Below are positions 56,192 to 64,000 of a stretch of 64,000 nucleotides of DNA, one piece after another. The notes below the pieces were generated by a model, which saw only the letters and a program-made list of their open reading frames with translations, ran no database searches and was not told the DNA's origin. How positions within the stretch are numbered: position 1 is the first letter of the stretch; the number at the start of each line of letters is the position of its first letter. The position numbers were made by a program, and so were the translations under genes. Location of the stretch: the NCBI GenBank assembly GCA_965247065.1, contig CBDFGN010000006.1:4278001-4342000 (forward strand), read 5' to 3'. The stretch is from CBDFGN01 sp965247065 (GTDB lineage Bacteria; Bacteroidota; Bacteroidia; Cytophagales; Cyclobacteriaceae).

Positions 56192-57332
56192 GACCTTTGA
56201 TCGTCAGTCTTTTTCGGGCTGCACTTTCCACATGGCCAATGACTTGTGCATCCAGCCCGAATGCATGGGCGATTGAGATCAGTTCTTTAGAATGCCTGGC
56301 ATCTAAATAAATTTCCAGTCGGTGGCCCATATTGAACACCTGGTACATTTCTGACCATTCAACGTTGCTTTCCGCTTGGATAATTTTGAAGACCAGGGGA
56401 ACTTCAAACAGATTATCCTTAATAACATGAAGTTTATTTATGAAATGAAGGATTTTAGTCTGCCCACCACCTGAACAATGAACCATGCCGTGAATAAAAG
56501 GGCGGCAAGTATTGAGAATCTCTCGAAGAGGTGGAAGGTAGGTTCTGGTGGGGGATAAGACCAGCTGCCCCATATTCAACGGGCAGTTAGCAACCGGATC
56601 CGTCAGTCCGTATTGTCCAGAATAGCTAAGATGTCCTGGTATTTCTGGATCATAACTCTCCGGGTACTTGTTTCTTAAAGAGTTGTTAAAGACATCGTGT
56701 CGGGCAGCTGTTAAGCCGTTGCTACCAATGCCTGAATTGTATTCTTTTTCGTATTTCGTTTTTCCAAAAGAAGCCAAACCCACAATCACATCTCCGTTTT
56801 GGATATTCTTGTTGTCCACTATGTTTTGCCTGGTCGTTCGACCCACAATAGTGCTGTCCACAACCACGGTTCTCACCAGGTCACCGATATCCGCTGTTTC
56901 CCCGCCCGTACTAATAATGTTCACTCCCTGGTCCTGAAGTAGCTCAAGTACCTCTTCGGTTCCGGATATGATTGCCGATAAGACCTCTCCGGGGATAAGA
57001 TTTTTGTTTCGTCCAATTGTGGACGACAACAGCAAATCATCGATCACGCCTACGCAGGCCAGATCGTCGGTGTTCATTACAATTGAATCCTGGGCAATAC
57101 CCTTCCAAACCGATAAATCCCCAGTTTCCTTCCAATACATATAAGCCAATGACGATTTTGTTCCGGCTCCATCAGCGTGCATCACAGTGCAATACGATTC
57201 ATCCTTACCCAGGTAATCCGGGACTACCTTGCAAAAAGCACCTGGAAAAAGGCCGTCATCCAAGTGTTTTATTGCCTCGTAGACATCTTCTTTGGAAGAA
57301 GACACTCCCCGTTGCTCATAGCGTCGTGTCAT
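56169..57332 (-). CDS. purM: Phosphoribosylformylglycinamidine cyclo-ligase (AIR synthase)
   Basis: 387 aa. ATP-dependent ring closure giving AIR in purine synthesis. DGAGTKSSLAYMYW, NTDDLACVG, ISTGGETADIGD and ASFGKTKYE (variant GLAS) are AIR-synthase family motifs; HCSGGGQTKILHF is the C-terminal one. It is the longer Bacteroidetes form. Confidence 0.9.
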   Translation of the reverse strand: MTRRYEQRGVSSSKEDVYEAIKHLDDGLFPGAFCKVVPDYLGKDESYCTVMHADGAGTKSSLAYMYWKETGDLSVWKGIAQDSIVMNTDDLACVGVIDDLLLSSTIGRNKNLIPGEVLSAIISGTEEVLELLQDQGVNIISTGGETADIGDLVRTVVVDSTIVGRTTRQNIVDNKNIQNGDVIVGLASFGKTKYEKEYNSGIGSNGLTAARHDVFNNSLRNKYPESYDPEIPGHLSYSGQYGLTDPVANCPLNMGQLVLSPTRTYLPPLREILNTCRPFIHGMVHCSGGGQTKILHFINKLHVIKDNLFEVPLVFKIIQAESNVEWSEMYQVFNMGHRLEIYLDARHSKELISIAHAFGLDAQVIGHVESAARKRLTIKGPTGIFEY

Positions 57333-57343
57333 GCAGCAAAAAT

Positions 57344-57373
57344 AAAAAAAGCCTTCAATGACTGAAGGCTTTT
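57344..57373 (-). terminator. Rho-independent terminator after the PorE-like gene
   Basis: AAAAGCCTTCA (57347-57357), loop ATGAC, TGAAGGCTTTT (57363-57373). On the minus strand the stem is followed by a run of seven Ts. It lies between the PorE-like stop and the purM start. Confidence 0.85.
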
Positions 57374-57392
57374 CTTGGTATTTAGATAAGGA

Positions 57393-59393
57393 TCAGTAGT
57401 CCTCGAATAAACGGTCTTCCAGTTCTTCGTCAATAATCTTTTGTTGATTGAGGTCTGTATCGAATTCCGTAACCTTGAATTCAGTTCTCCGGTTCAATTG
57501 GTGCTCTTCCTCTGTACATGGGGTTTCATTTTCGCATTTATTCAACAATCTGGTTTCGCCATAACCCCGGGCAACTAAGCGGTTCGCATTTATTCCGTTG
57601 CTAATGATGTATTCAACGGCTGATTCGGCTCTTCTCTGTGACAGGTCTATGTTGTAATCATCACTTGCCCGGCTGTCGGTATGCGAACTTAATTCAATGG
57701 TGATTTCCGGGTTGTCATTCAACACGGCCACTAGCTTGTCTAATTCCACACCCGCATCTGGTCGGATATCGTCCTTATTCAGATCGTAGTAGATATTCTC
57801 TAGGACAACGGATTTGTCGAGGATTATCTGATCCAACCTGAGAAGGGTATCAAAGACAATGTCAGTTTCATATTCGGTGAGCCCGGAGAAGTCAATCGAT
57901 TTGCCCATGGTTGTGTATAATTCACGAGTCGTAAAATAGGTCGGCTTTTCTCCGATCAGAATATAATCCTCTTCAGGGTCCACTCTGAATAGGAACTTTC
58001 CTTCCTCGTCTGTCGTGGCTCTGTCAATCAGATTTTCGTCTATATCAAACAGTCGCATTCTGACGTTCGAAAGAAACTCCTCTTGATCGTTTTCATTGAT
58101 GGTAAAGGTTTTCCCTTCCAAAAAATAGTTGACAATCCGGATGTTGGGATCGTGATTGATAAATTGATAGATATCGTCATCTCCGCTGCCCCCTTCACGA
58201 TTGGAGCAAAAATAACCTTCATTGGGTGCAGTAAGGAACAGCCCAAAATCGTCTAGCGAGCTGTTAACAGGTTTGCCCATGTTGTCCACTTTGATTTTTC
58301 CTCTTCTTCGGGTCGCAACAAACAAATCCAATGCGCCATAGCCTGGATGTCCATTTGAAGAAAAGAACAATTTGCCTGATTCTGATACAAAAGGAAACAT
58401 TTCATTCCCGGGGGTATTAATGATACTGCCCATGTTCTTAACATTTCCCCAACGGCCATTAGCATTTAGGTGGGCAACGTAAATGTCAGTTCCCCCATGA
58501 CCTCCCTTACGATTCGAGGCGAAATATAAAGCCCGCCCGTCTCTCCTGAATGCAGGCGATGCATTCCAGGCAGCGGGATCGTTGACGTTCATCATCCGGG
58601 GTTCGCTCCACTTCTTGTTACGAAAGCTGGTGATATATAAATTGACGTCATTTGTGCCTTTTCTTTTCCCGGTGTTGCCTCGGGCGAAGATCATAGTTCT
58701 TCCGTTCGGCGATATGGCTATGGAACCCTCGTTGACATCAAACGAGTTAATGAAATCACCGACGCCCTTTACATTCTTGCCATCAACACTTTCACCATCA
58801 ACCTGTGAAACATAAATGTTGGAGAATGAAGTGCCCGTTGCCTTATATATTTTGCCCTGCCCCCGAGTCGAGGTAAAGTAGAACCGATTATCCTTGACAA
58901 AGGGGGAATACTCGGCATCAGCTGTGTTTATTTCTTTTGTGTTCCGGATTTCGTAGTAGCTCGGTCTTTTTGCAAGCTCCTCCAATTCCTTCAGGTTAAC
59001 CAGTTCTTTGGTGGCTACTTGATAAAGCGCCTCATCCTGTGCATTTTCCAGATACTTTTGGATATGCTCCTCGGCTAAATTGTATTCGCCCTGAGATTTC
59101 AATGCATAGGCGTAATATAACTCTGCTGACTCATTTTCATATCGGGAATTAACAGCCGCGTTGTAAAAAGGGAGAGCCTGCTCAATGCGATTCGACAAAC
59201 GGTAGGATTCTCCCATCATGAAATTCGACTCGGCAGAATACTTTTGATCATTGACCAATTTGGCGTATATGGCTATCGCGGCATTGTACTCTCCATTTTG
59301 GAAGTGCTTTTGAGCCTTTTTCAGTGGACTGCATCCAAGACCCAATGATCCTGCAATTAGGATCCACAGTATCCTGCTTATCGCTCCTCTCAT
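57393..59393 (-). CDS. PorE-like OmpA family lipoprotein
   Basis: 666 aa. Lipobox (GSLGLGC), TPRs (about 30-140), PD40/WD40-like propeller repeats (ALYFASNRKGGHGGTDIY), a carboxypeptidase-regulatory-like domain (about 430-510), and an OmpA domain with ELSSHTDSRASDDYN and LSQRRAESAV, which binds peptidoglycan. This TPR-PD40-CRD-OmpA order is that of PorE, which anchors the type IX system to peptidoglycan. Paralogues of this order are common, so PorE itself is likely but not certain. Confidence 0.8.
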   Translation of the reverse strand: MRGAISRILWILIAGSLGLGCSPLKKAQKHFQNGEYNAAIAIYAKLVNDQKYSAESNFMMGESYRLSNRIEQALPFYNAAVNSRYENESAELYYAYALKSQGEYNLAEEHIQKYLENAQDEALYQVATKELVNLKELEELAKRPSYYEIRNTKEINTADAEYSPFVKDNRFYFTSTRGQGKIYKATGTSFSNIYVSQVDGESVDGKNVKGVGDFINSFDVNEGSIAISPNGRTMIFARGNTGKRKGTNDVNLYITSFRNKKWSEPRMMNVNDPAAWNASPAFRRDGRALYFASNRKGGHGGTDIYVAHLNANGRWGNVKNMGSIINTPGNEMFPFVSESGKLFFSSNGHPGYGALDLFVATRRRGKIKVDNMGKPVNSSLDDFGLFLTAPNEGYFCSNREGGSGDDDIYQFINHDPNIRIVNYFLEGKTFTINENDQEEFLSNVRMRLFDIDENLIDRATTDEEGKFLFRVDPEEDYILIGEKPTYFTTRELYTTMGKSIDFSGLTEYETDIVFDTLLRLDQIILDKSVVLENIYYDLNKDDIRPDAGVELDKLVAVLNDNPEITIELSSHTDSRASDDYNIDLSQRRAESAVEYIISNGINANRLVARGYGETRLLNKCENETPCTEEEHQLNRRTEFKVTEFDTDLNQQKIIDEELEDRLFEDY

Positions 59394-59467
59394 ATTTACC
59401 CGGTCTTTTCCTTCAAAATTAGCAGCTATTTTATAAAATCATCTAATGGTAATACGTAAATCAGAAC

Positions 59468-59962
59468 TTAAAAGTATTTGCCCAACCACGAATTTTTAGT
59501 TTCAATTTTCCAATTGGCGTCAAACTCACCTTTGGAGGTCACCATGTTGTTGAAAACAATAGTATTCTCCCGTATCTCACCAGACTGGACCTTTTCCTTT
59601 ATCTCGTCGAGATTCCTGGTTATGATCCGGCTTGGTTCCAGAGCCACATCCCAAAAAGCCACCCTACTACGATCGAGAAAACTGATCTTAAGCTCCTTCT
59701 CAAGATATTGGACGAATCGTACTGAGCTGTCAATGGAGCAGCCACTGGCCTGGCTGAAATTTTCATCCACGGTAATTATTAAGAACTGGTCAAAAGAAAT
59801 GTCGAATGACGCCTTTAGATTGGCTCCATGAGCCGTCCACTGTTCGATGAAGGCCTTGGACTGTATTTTAACGAGTTCTTGCTCCGAAGATGACAATGGC
59901 CTATCGGCCTGATAAACCCATAGTCGGGCTTCGGGGGGCATATCATTAAAGTCTACTAACAT
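59468..59962 (-). CDS. Conserved Bacteroidetes protein (misnamed ABC transporter ATPase)
   Basis: 164 aa from ATG 59962. MPPEARLWVYQADRPL at the start and NTIVFNNMVTSKGEF near the end are conserved features I associate with a Bacteroidetes family often labelled ABC transporter ATPase. It has no Walker A, so the label is wrong. It follows the HdrB-like gene by 18 bases; function unknown. Confidence 0.7.
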   Translation of the reverse strand: MLVDFNDMPPEARLWVYQADRPLSSSEQELVKIQSKAFIEQWTAHGANLKASFDISFDQFLIITVDENFSQASGCSIDSSVRFVQYLEKELKISFLDRSRVAFWDVALEPSRIITRNLDEIKEKVQSGEIRENTIVFNNMVTSKGEFDANWKIETKNSWLGKYF

Positions 59963-59980
59963 GTTGATCAATTTTTGATT

Positions 59981-60787
59981 TCATAAACCTTCCCTTTGAG
60001 TAATAAGTTCTGCAAGGTCCATAACCCTTACCTGCTCTTCTTTTTCCTTAGCTTTAATCCCATCACTCATCATGGTCAAGCAAAAGGGACAAGCAGTGGC
60101 AATCACCTGGGCCCCGGTTCTTAACGCCTCTTCGGTCCTTTCAATATTGACCTCCTTGTTTCCTGGTTCGGCATCCTTGAACATCTGAGCACCGCCAGCT
60201 CCACAACATAGCCCGCGGCTCCTGTTCCGACTCATTTCGACGATATCCACTTTTAAGGATTCAATGATATTACGCGGGTCGTCATAGATTTGGTTGCCCC
60301 TTCCCAGGTAGCAAGAATCATGATAAGTCACCTTCTCTTGCTGCGGGGCACCGGGGCCGTCCAACCTGAACTTTCCCAGTTCTATCAATTGGCTAAGGAA
60401 AGTGGTATGATGAAGCACTTCATAGTTGCCTCCAAAATCGGGATATTCATTCTTAAGGGTGTTGAAGCAATGAGGACAAGCGGTAACAATCTTATGAACC
60501 TGGTAGCCATTCAGAATTTCAATGTTACCAAGCGCCTGCATTTGGAAAAGGAACTCATTTCCTGCTCTTCTGGCGGGGTCTCCAGTGCAGCTTTCTTCGG
60601 TTCCTAGCACCGCGTATCGGATCCCTATGTAATCCAGGATTTTGACAAAGGCCTGAGTAACCTTTTTGTAACGGTCATCAAAGGCTCCAGCACACCCGAC
60701 CCAGAAAAGTATCTCTGGTGGCTCCCCTTTCGCCATGCACTCAGCCATAGTCGGGATTTTCAGGTTTTTTTTCTGCTCAACCGCCAT
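59981..60787 (-). CDS. HdrB-like cysteine-rich (CCG domain) Fe-S protein
   Basis: 268 aa from ATG 60787, 5 bases after the HdrC-like gene. Two cysteine-rich CCG domains: VGCAGAFDDR with ACPHCFNTLKNEYPDF, and HDSCYLGRGNQIYDDPR with GLCCGAGGAQMF and ACPFCLTMM. Such domains bind non-cubane 4Fe-4S clusters in heterodisulfide reductase and GlpC/LutA-like enzymes. It acts with the neighbouring membrane protein as an electron-transfer pair; the substrate is unknown. Confidence 0.88.
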   Translation of the reverse strand: MAVEQKKNLKIPTMAECMAKGEPPEILFWVGCAGAFDDRYKKVTQAFVKILDYIGIRYAVLGTEESCTGDPARRAGNEFLFQMQALGNIEILNGYQVHKIVTACPHCFNTLKNEYPDFGGNYEVLHHTTFLSQLIELGKFRLDGPGAPQQEKVTYHDSCYLGRGNQIYDDPRNIIESLKVDIVEMSRNRSRGLCCGAGGAQMFKDAEPGNKEVNIERTEEALRTGAQVIATACPFCLTMMSDGIKAKEKEEQVRVMDLAELITQREGL

Positions 60788-60792
60788 GTTGA

Positions 60793-62100
60793 TTAGGATC
60801 TGTTTCGAATGATATCCTGAGCCCAATTCATTCTCTCCGACTGAGGGAACGGCCATGGAGCTCCGTTGTTTTCAATATTGGAAAACATATTATTAAGACC
60901 ACTTGGTGCTGATGACTCTTCCATGACCAGGTAACGCCTCATATCTACAATCAGTGAAGGATGATCGATATTCACCGGGCATTCTTGAACGCAGGCATTG
61001 CATGTAGTACACGCCCAAAGCTCTTCGGAGGTTATGAAATCACCCAATAAGGATTTTTGGTCGGAGAAATTCTCTTGCCTTACCAATCCGGGGCCTTTTT
61101 GGTTCATTCGTCTGCGAAGATCAATAAAGATCTTTCTAGGCGACAACTTCTTGCCGGTGATACTAGCCGGACAGACAGAAGTACACCTTCCACATTCGGT
61201 ACACGTGAGGGAATCCAGGTAATTCTTCCAAGTGACATCTTCAACATCCTTAACTCCGAAGCGGCCGGGAGCATCCTGGGATTCGGCCGGAGTGGCAAAC
61301 GCCGTCTCAGGGTTCATCATCAATTTTACTTCAGTAGTCACGGCTTCCATACTTTGGATTTTGGTCATCGGTGTCAGGCGCGAAAGAAAGACATTTGGGA
61401 TAGACATGAATACATGGAAGTGTTTAGAGTACGGAAGTATATTAGCAAACAGAAATACCAAAAGTATGTGAATCCACCAACTGGATTCCTCCATCGTCCT
61501 TCCGTTAAAGCTCTCCGACTGGATGCTGGAGGCTACTAGGATGCTAACGGGGTAAGTTCCTACGTAATTCTCCGGATTCACCATTAGATATCCGGTGTTC
61601 AGACCTAACAAACTGATCATTAGCATTGCGATCATCATTAAGGCAATCGTGGCGTCGATATTGGAGCCCCGAGTCATTTCGGTGCCTTCAAACCTAGAAA
61701 CAGTAAGCACATACCTCCTGAACAAAAAAATCATACAGGCGAGCAACACTAATACTGCCAAAAGATCTCCAGAAGCAGTGATCACCGAATAAAGAATCCC
61801 CATTGAGGATAAAATACGCTCCGTTCCAAGGAATCCATCCAAAATCATTTCAATGGTCCCGATTGTAATTACCAGGAATCCCCAGAAAACCAGCGCATGG
61901 ATAAATCCAACAACCGGCTTTCTTAGTATTTTGGACTGACCAAAGGCGACACGTAGAGTGAGATTTATTCTCTCTCCAATCCGGTTTATTTTGGTCCAGG
62001 ATTTGGTGAGTCCGAAGAACGACTTAAGCCGCGAAAGTGTGTATCCAAAAAAGCCCAAAGCAAGCAGGGTGACCAGAATGAAAACCAATTGTTTAGACAT
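60793..62100 (-). CDS. Membrane-bound 4Fe-4S electron transfer protein (HdrC-like)
   Basis: 435 aa. About six membrane helices (residues 5-235) resemble the NarI-type cytochrome b module. A cytoplasmic end follows with two cluster motifs, CTECGRCTSVCP and CTTCNACVQECPVNIDHP. It probably passes electrons between the quinone pool and the HdrB-like partner. The pair is widespread in Bacteroidetes with no assigned reaction. Confidence 0.88.
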   Translation of the reverse strand: MSKQLVFILVTLLALGFFGYTLSRLKSFFGLTKSWTKINRIGERINLTLRVAFGQSKILRKPVVGFIHALVFWGFLVITIGTIEMILDGFLGTERILSSMGILYSVITASGDLLAVLVLLACMIFLFRRYVLTVSRFEGTEMTRGSNIDATIALMMIAMLMISLLGLNTGYLMVNPENYVGTYPVSILVASSIQSESFNGRTMEESSWWIHILLVFLFANILPYSKHFHVFMSIPNVFLSRLTPMTKIQSMEAVTTEVKLMMNPETAFATPAESQDAPGRFGVKDVEDVTWKNYLDSLTCTECGRCTSVCPASITGKKLSPRKIFIDLRRRMNQKGPGLVRQENFSDQKSLLGDFITSEELWACTTCNACVQECPVNIDHPSLIVDMRRYLVMEESSAPSGLNNMFSNIENNGAPWPFPQSERMNWAQDIIRNRS

Positions 62101-62179
62101 AATCTTCAGGACTTTGAGCCCTCTGTAAAAATAATCAAAATCTTCCTATAAATGACTGCAAGCCAACTCCCCAGGTGAT

Positions 62180-62210
62180 TTTGTGATCTGGTAGCGGAAT
62201 ACTACCTTTG
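62180..62210 (+). promoter_or_regulatory. Consensus Bacteroidetes promoter of tRNA-Phe
   Basis: TTTG (62180-62183), a 19-bp spacer, then TACCTTTG (62203-62210), an exact match to TTTG-N19-TAnnTTTG. The tRNA starts 12 bp after it. Confidence 0.85.
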
Positions 62211-62222
62211 CAATCGAAGGAC

Positions 62223-62295
62223 GGTGATGTAGCTCAGGTGGTAGAGCATCGGACTGAAAATCCGTGAGTCGGTGGTTCGAATCCACTCATCACCA
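62223..62295 (+). tRNA. tRNA-Phe (anticodon GAA)
   Basis: Full cloverleaf: acceptor GGTGATG/CATCACC, D arm GCTC...GAGC, anticodon arm TCGGA-CTGAAAA-TCCGT with GAA, T arm GGTGG-TTCGAAT-CCACT. The CCA end is not encoded. Confidence 0.97.
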
Positions 62296-62306
62296 CCCAA
62301 CTTTCC

Positions 62307-62395
62307 AGGGGGGGTATCAAAACTAAGAATGGTGGACTACCCACCCAATTTTAGTTTTAAAAGTAGAAGTGCTTTTGATACACCCCCTATTTTTT
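62307..62395 (+). terminator. Long imperfect hairpin, probable terminator of tRNA-Phe
   Basis: Outer arms AGGGGGGGTATCAAAA (62307-62322) and TTTTGATACACCCCCT (62373-62388) pair at 15 of 16 bases. An inner hairpin has arms 62320-62335 and 62341-62358. ATTTTTT follows. It is larger than a simple terminator and overlaps the rluB stop. Confidence 0.65.
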
Positions 62396-63178
62396 CTCCA
62401 TTTTTAGCAGCAAAACCTCTCTAGGTTGGAGAAATCTCCATTTTCCGCGCGGAAGATCCTTTTTAGTCAGACCTGCATATGCCACGCGATCTAACCTCTC
62501 CACCTGGTACCCAAGGGCTTCGAATATTCGCCGAACGATACGATTCCTTCCCGCATGAAGCTCAATACCTAAGGTCTTTCGATCCGGGGTTAAGATTGCC
62601 AAGTCATCCACCATGGCCGGTCCATCTTCCAGGTCAATACCGTCATCCAATTTTTTGAGGTCCTCATTATTCAGAGGCCTGTCCAAACCCACCTGATATA
62701 TCTTGCGGATTTGGTGGGAAGGATGAGCCAATTTTTCAGCCAGTGCACCATCATTGGTGAAAAGCAACAAGCCGCTAGTGTTCCGGTCCAAACGGCCCAC
62801 CGGATAAACCCGTTGAGGACAAGCGTTTTCAACCAATTGCATTACTGTTTTTCTTTCCTGGGGGTCATTTGTGGTGGTGATAAAATCTCTGGGCTTGTTA
62901 AGCAATATGTAAACGTTGCTTTCCGGTTTTAAGAGCTTTCCCTTGAAAACAACTCTATCCGAGGGCATCACCTTTACTCCCAGCTCCGTCACCTGTTTGC
63001 CGTTTACGGTAATTTTTCCATTTCTGATCAATTCATCGGCCTCCCTTCGGGAACAGATTCCGGCGTGGGCGATGTACTGATTTAACCGCAGGAGCCCGGT
63101 ACTTGATTTTTTGCTTTTTGATCTGGCTTTTGTAGGGCGATTGTCTATGGAGTATTTCCTGGACTGCTTACTCTTCAT
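62387..63178 (-). CDS. Pseudouridine synthase, RluB/RsuA family
   Basis: 263 aa. A basic N-terminal tail, an S4 RNA-binding domain (RLNQYIAHAGICSRREADEL) and the catalytic motif GRLDRNTSGLLLFTNDG with the essential Asp. Modifies uridine in rRNA; likely RluB-like, exact site uncertain. Confidence 0.93.
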   Translation of the reverse strand: MKSKQSRKYSIDNRPTKARSKSKKSSTGLLRLNQYIAHAGICSRREADELIRNGKITVNGKQVTELGVKVMPSDRVVFKGKLLKPESNVYILLNKPRDFITTTNDPQERKTVMQLVENACPQRVYPVGRLDRNTSGLLLFTNDGALAEKLAHPSHQIRKIYQVGLDRPLNNEDLKKLDDGIDLEDGPAMVDDLAILTPDRKTLGIELHAGRNRIVRRIFEALGYQVERLDRVAYAGLTKKDLPRGKWRFLQPREVLLLKMEKK

Positions 63179-63287
63179 TTCTTTCGGCGGAAGCAGATTC
63201 CAACCTGCCCTTTAGATTTACAAGATATGATTATTTCAATATTATTGCTATTACCCCTATGAGGGGGTCTGGGGGAGACTCATAACT

Positions 63288-63305
63288 TGTGGACAAGGTG
63301 GATAA
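63288..63305 (-). other. Two tandem DnaA-box-like 9-mers
   Basis: On the minus strand TTATCCACC (63297-63305) is directly followed by TTGTCCACA (63288-63296). Each differs from the consensus TTATCCACA at one base. They lie in the gap between rluB and the IS110 element. Two boxes alone do not prove an origin. Confidence 0.35.
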
Positions 63306-63320
63306 CTTTAAAAAGTCAAC

Positions 63321-63467
63321 ACCGACAGAGGCGAATTATCTGCCTGCCAGGGTAAGACCCATCGTGCGATTCAATCCTCTGTCGGTTACTTAAACAAGCA
63401 TCATTTAGAAATTAGGAATATCCAGCGAAGGATAAGATCCATTATCAAGGGTTTGATCGTGTTTAAG
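63321..63467 (+). ncRNA. Candidate bridge RNA of the IS110 element
   Basis: Stem-loop 1 has an 11-bp perfect stem, ACCGACAGAGG (63321-63331) with CCTCTGTCGGT (63376-63386), a middle GAAT/ATTC stem (63333-63336 and 63069+300, i.e. 63369-63372) and an apical GGGT-AAG-ACCC hairpin (63350-63360). The internal loop strands are about 13 and 8 bases. Stem-loop 2 has CTTAAACA (63389-63396) with TGTTTAAG (63460-63467), enclosing TATCC-AGCGAA-GGATA. IS110 recombinases are known to use a leader RNA of this layout to pair target and donor DNA. Confidence 0.5.
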
Positions 63468-63501
63468 TGTGTTGACCTGTTTTTTAATCAATAATAAAGT
63501 T

Positions 63502-64000
63502 ATGAAGTATAAAGTATTTATTGGCGTAGATGTGTCTAAAGAGGTTCTGGATTTTGTAGTGATTGCTGAAGGCAAAAAGTTGTTCCACTTGCTGGTAAGT
63601 AACGATAAAAAAGGGATCAATCTGTTTTACAAAAGATTACTAAAAGAAGTAGAGACCGATCAGATCCACTGGTTATTATGTCTTGAGCATACGGGTATCT
63701 ACTGTAACCCTTTATTGGAATTTGTGGTTGAAAAGAACATGGCAGTTTGGTTAGAAAACGCAGCAGTAATCAAAGCACACCATGCGTTGGAACGAGGTAA
63801 AAATGATGCTTTAGATGCCTTAAGAATTTCTGAGTATGCTTATGCTAAAAGGGATAAAGTAAGGCTGTGGGAAGCTCCCAGAGAGGTTGTCAATCAATTG
63901 AAATCTATGATCCGTCTCAGGAAAAGACTACTTACTTCCAAAAAGAGGCTACTTGATCCTCTACAGGAAGACAAGCAGTTTGGTAATAAACAATGGGCAA
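63502..64000 (+). CDS. IS110 family transposase (recombinase), 3' truncated by window
   Basis: 166 codons visible from ATG 63502. The RuvC-like DEDD domain shows Asp10 in FIGVDVSKEVLD, Glu in CLEHTGIY and the Asp pair in KNDALDALRISEYA. The Ser-containing C-terminal Tnp domain is beyond the window. The frame is intact so far. Confidence 0.93.
   Translation, partial: MKYKVFIGVDVSKEVLDFVVIAEGKKLFHLLVSNDKKGINLFYKRLLKEVETDQIHWLLCLEHTGIYCNPLLEFVVEKNMAVWLENAAVIKAHHALERGKNDALDALRISEYAYAKRDKVRLWEAPREVVNQLKSMIRLRKRLLTSKKRLLDPLQEDKQFGNKQWA

Larger units (their letters stand above)
63300..64000 (+). mobile_element. IS110-family element, right end outside window
   Basis: Defined by the transposase gene and a structured non-coding leader. 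The left boundary is not visible; IS110 elements lack long terminal inverted repeats. The right end is cut off by the window. Confidence 0.7.

Noticed and set aside
59468..59962. ABC transporter ATPase
   Set aside because: No Walker A, Walker B or signature motif is present.

Overview
The window looks like chromosomal DNA of a Bacteroidota bacterium, probably a gliding member of the Cytophagales line (class-level placement is inference). The support is a gldKLMN cluster, PorP/SprF, SprE/PorW-like and PorE-like proteins (type IX secretion and gliding), a tRNA promoter matching the Bacteroidetes -33/-7 consensus exactly (TTTG-N19-TAnnTTTG), an ATP synthase operon without atpD and atpC, and many lipoproteins and beta-barrel proteins. 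The DNA is of moderate GC and gene dense. It carries one complete insertion sequence (IS982-like) and the start of a second (IS110).

Layout. 1-7 kb: end of polA, a phosphofructokinase with PPi-type residues, two small barrel proteins (one broken by a stop codon), then a DUF4097-like protein, an anti-sigma-like protein and an ECF sigma factor as one unit. 7-12.3 kb: lgt (frameshifted), a very large TPR/GAF sensor kinase (two frameshifts) and a REC-histidine kinase hybrid. 12.4-20.2 kb: Rrf2 regulator, HTTM membrane protein, 2H phosphoesterase, four-helix-bundle protein, a degenerate heptamer repeat, YjbQ, a sulfatase, a beta-helix lipoprotein and prfA. 20.6-30.3 kb: haem lipoprotein plus type II NADH dehydrogenase (amber-interrupted), a LytS/LytTR pair, a polytopic membrane protein, a GntP permease, a broken SDR gene and hemW. 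30.3-39.8 kb: Omp85-like protein (frameshifted in a C tract), DUF4271, hemD, porP/sprF and gldKLMN, closed by a terminator. 39.8-46.5 kb: uvrC, PBP1A and sprE/porW on the minus strand. 46.7-55 kb: M23 peptidase, bactofilin, atpZ, an atpI-like gene split by the IS982-like element, atpBEFHAG, and a UbiA-like gene frameshifted in a G tract. 55.5-63.2 kb: methyltransferase, purM, a PorE-like OmpA lipoprotein, an HdrB/HdrC-like redox pair, tRNA-Phe and rluB. 63.2-64 kb: two tandem DnaA-box-like 9-mers and the start of an IS110 element whose leader folds into two long stem-loops, a good candidate for a bridge RNA.

Working together: the gld/por/spr genes encode much of the type IX secretion and gliding machine (GldL/GldM motor, GldK/GldN ring, PorP/SprF partner, SprE and PorE accessory lipoproteins). 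The atp genes build the Fo sector plus alpha, gamma and delta of F1. M23 peptidase and bactofilin form a likely cell-shape pair.

The most striking global property is the number of genes that read as a single conserved protein only if one base is changed: a TAA in a barrel protein, a TAG in ndh, a TAG in a small membrane protein, and single-base indels in lgt, the sensor kinase (two), the SDR (two), the Omp85-like protein and the UbiA-like protein. Either the source has an elevated indel and nonsense error rate, or this genome is really losing genes or switching them through homopolymer tracts. The sequence alone cannot decide. RF1, which reads UAG, is intact, so UAG is expected to act as a stop.
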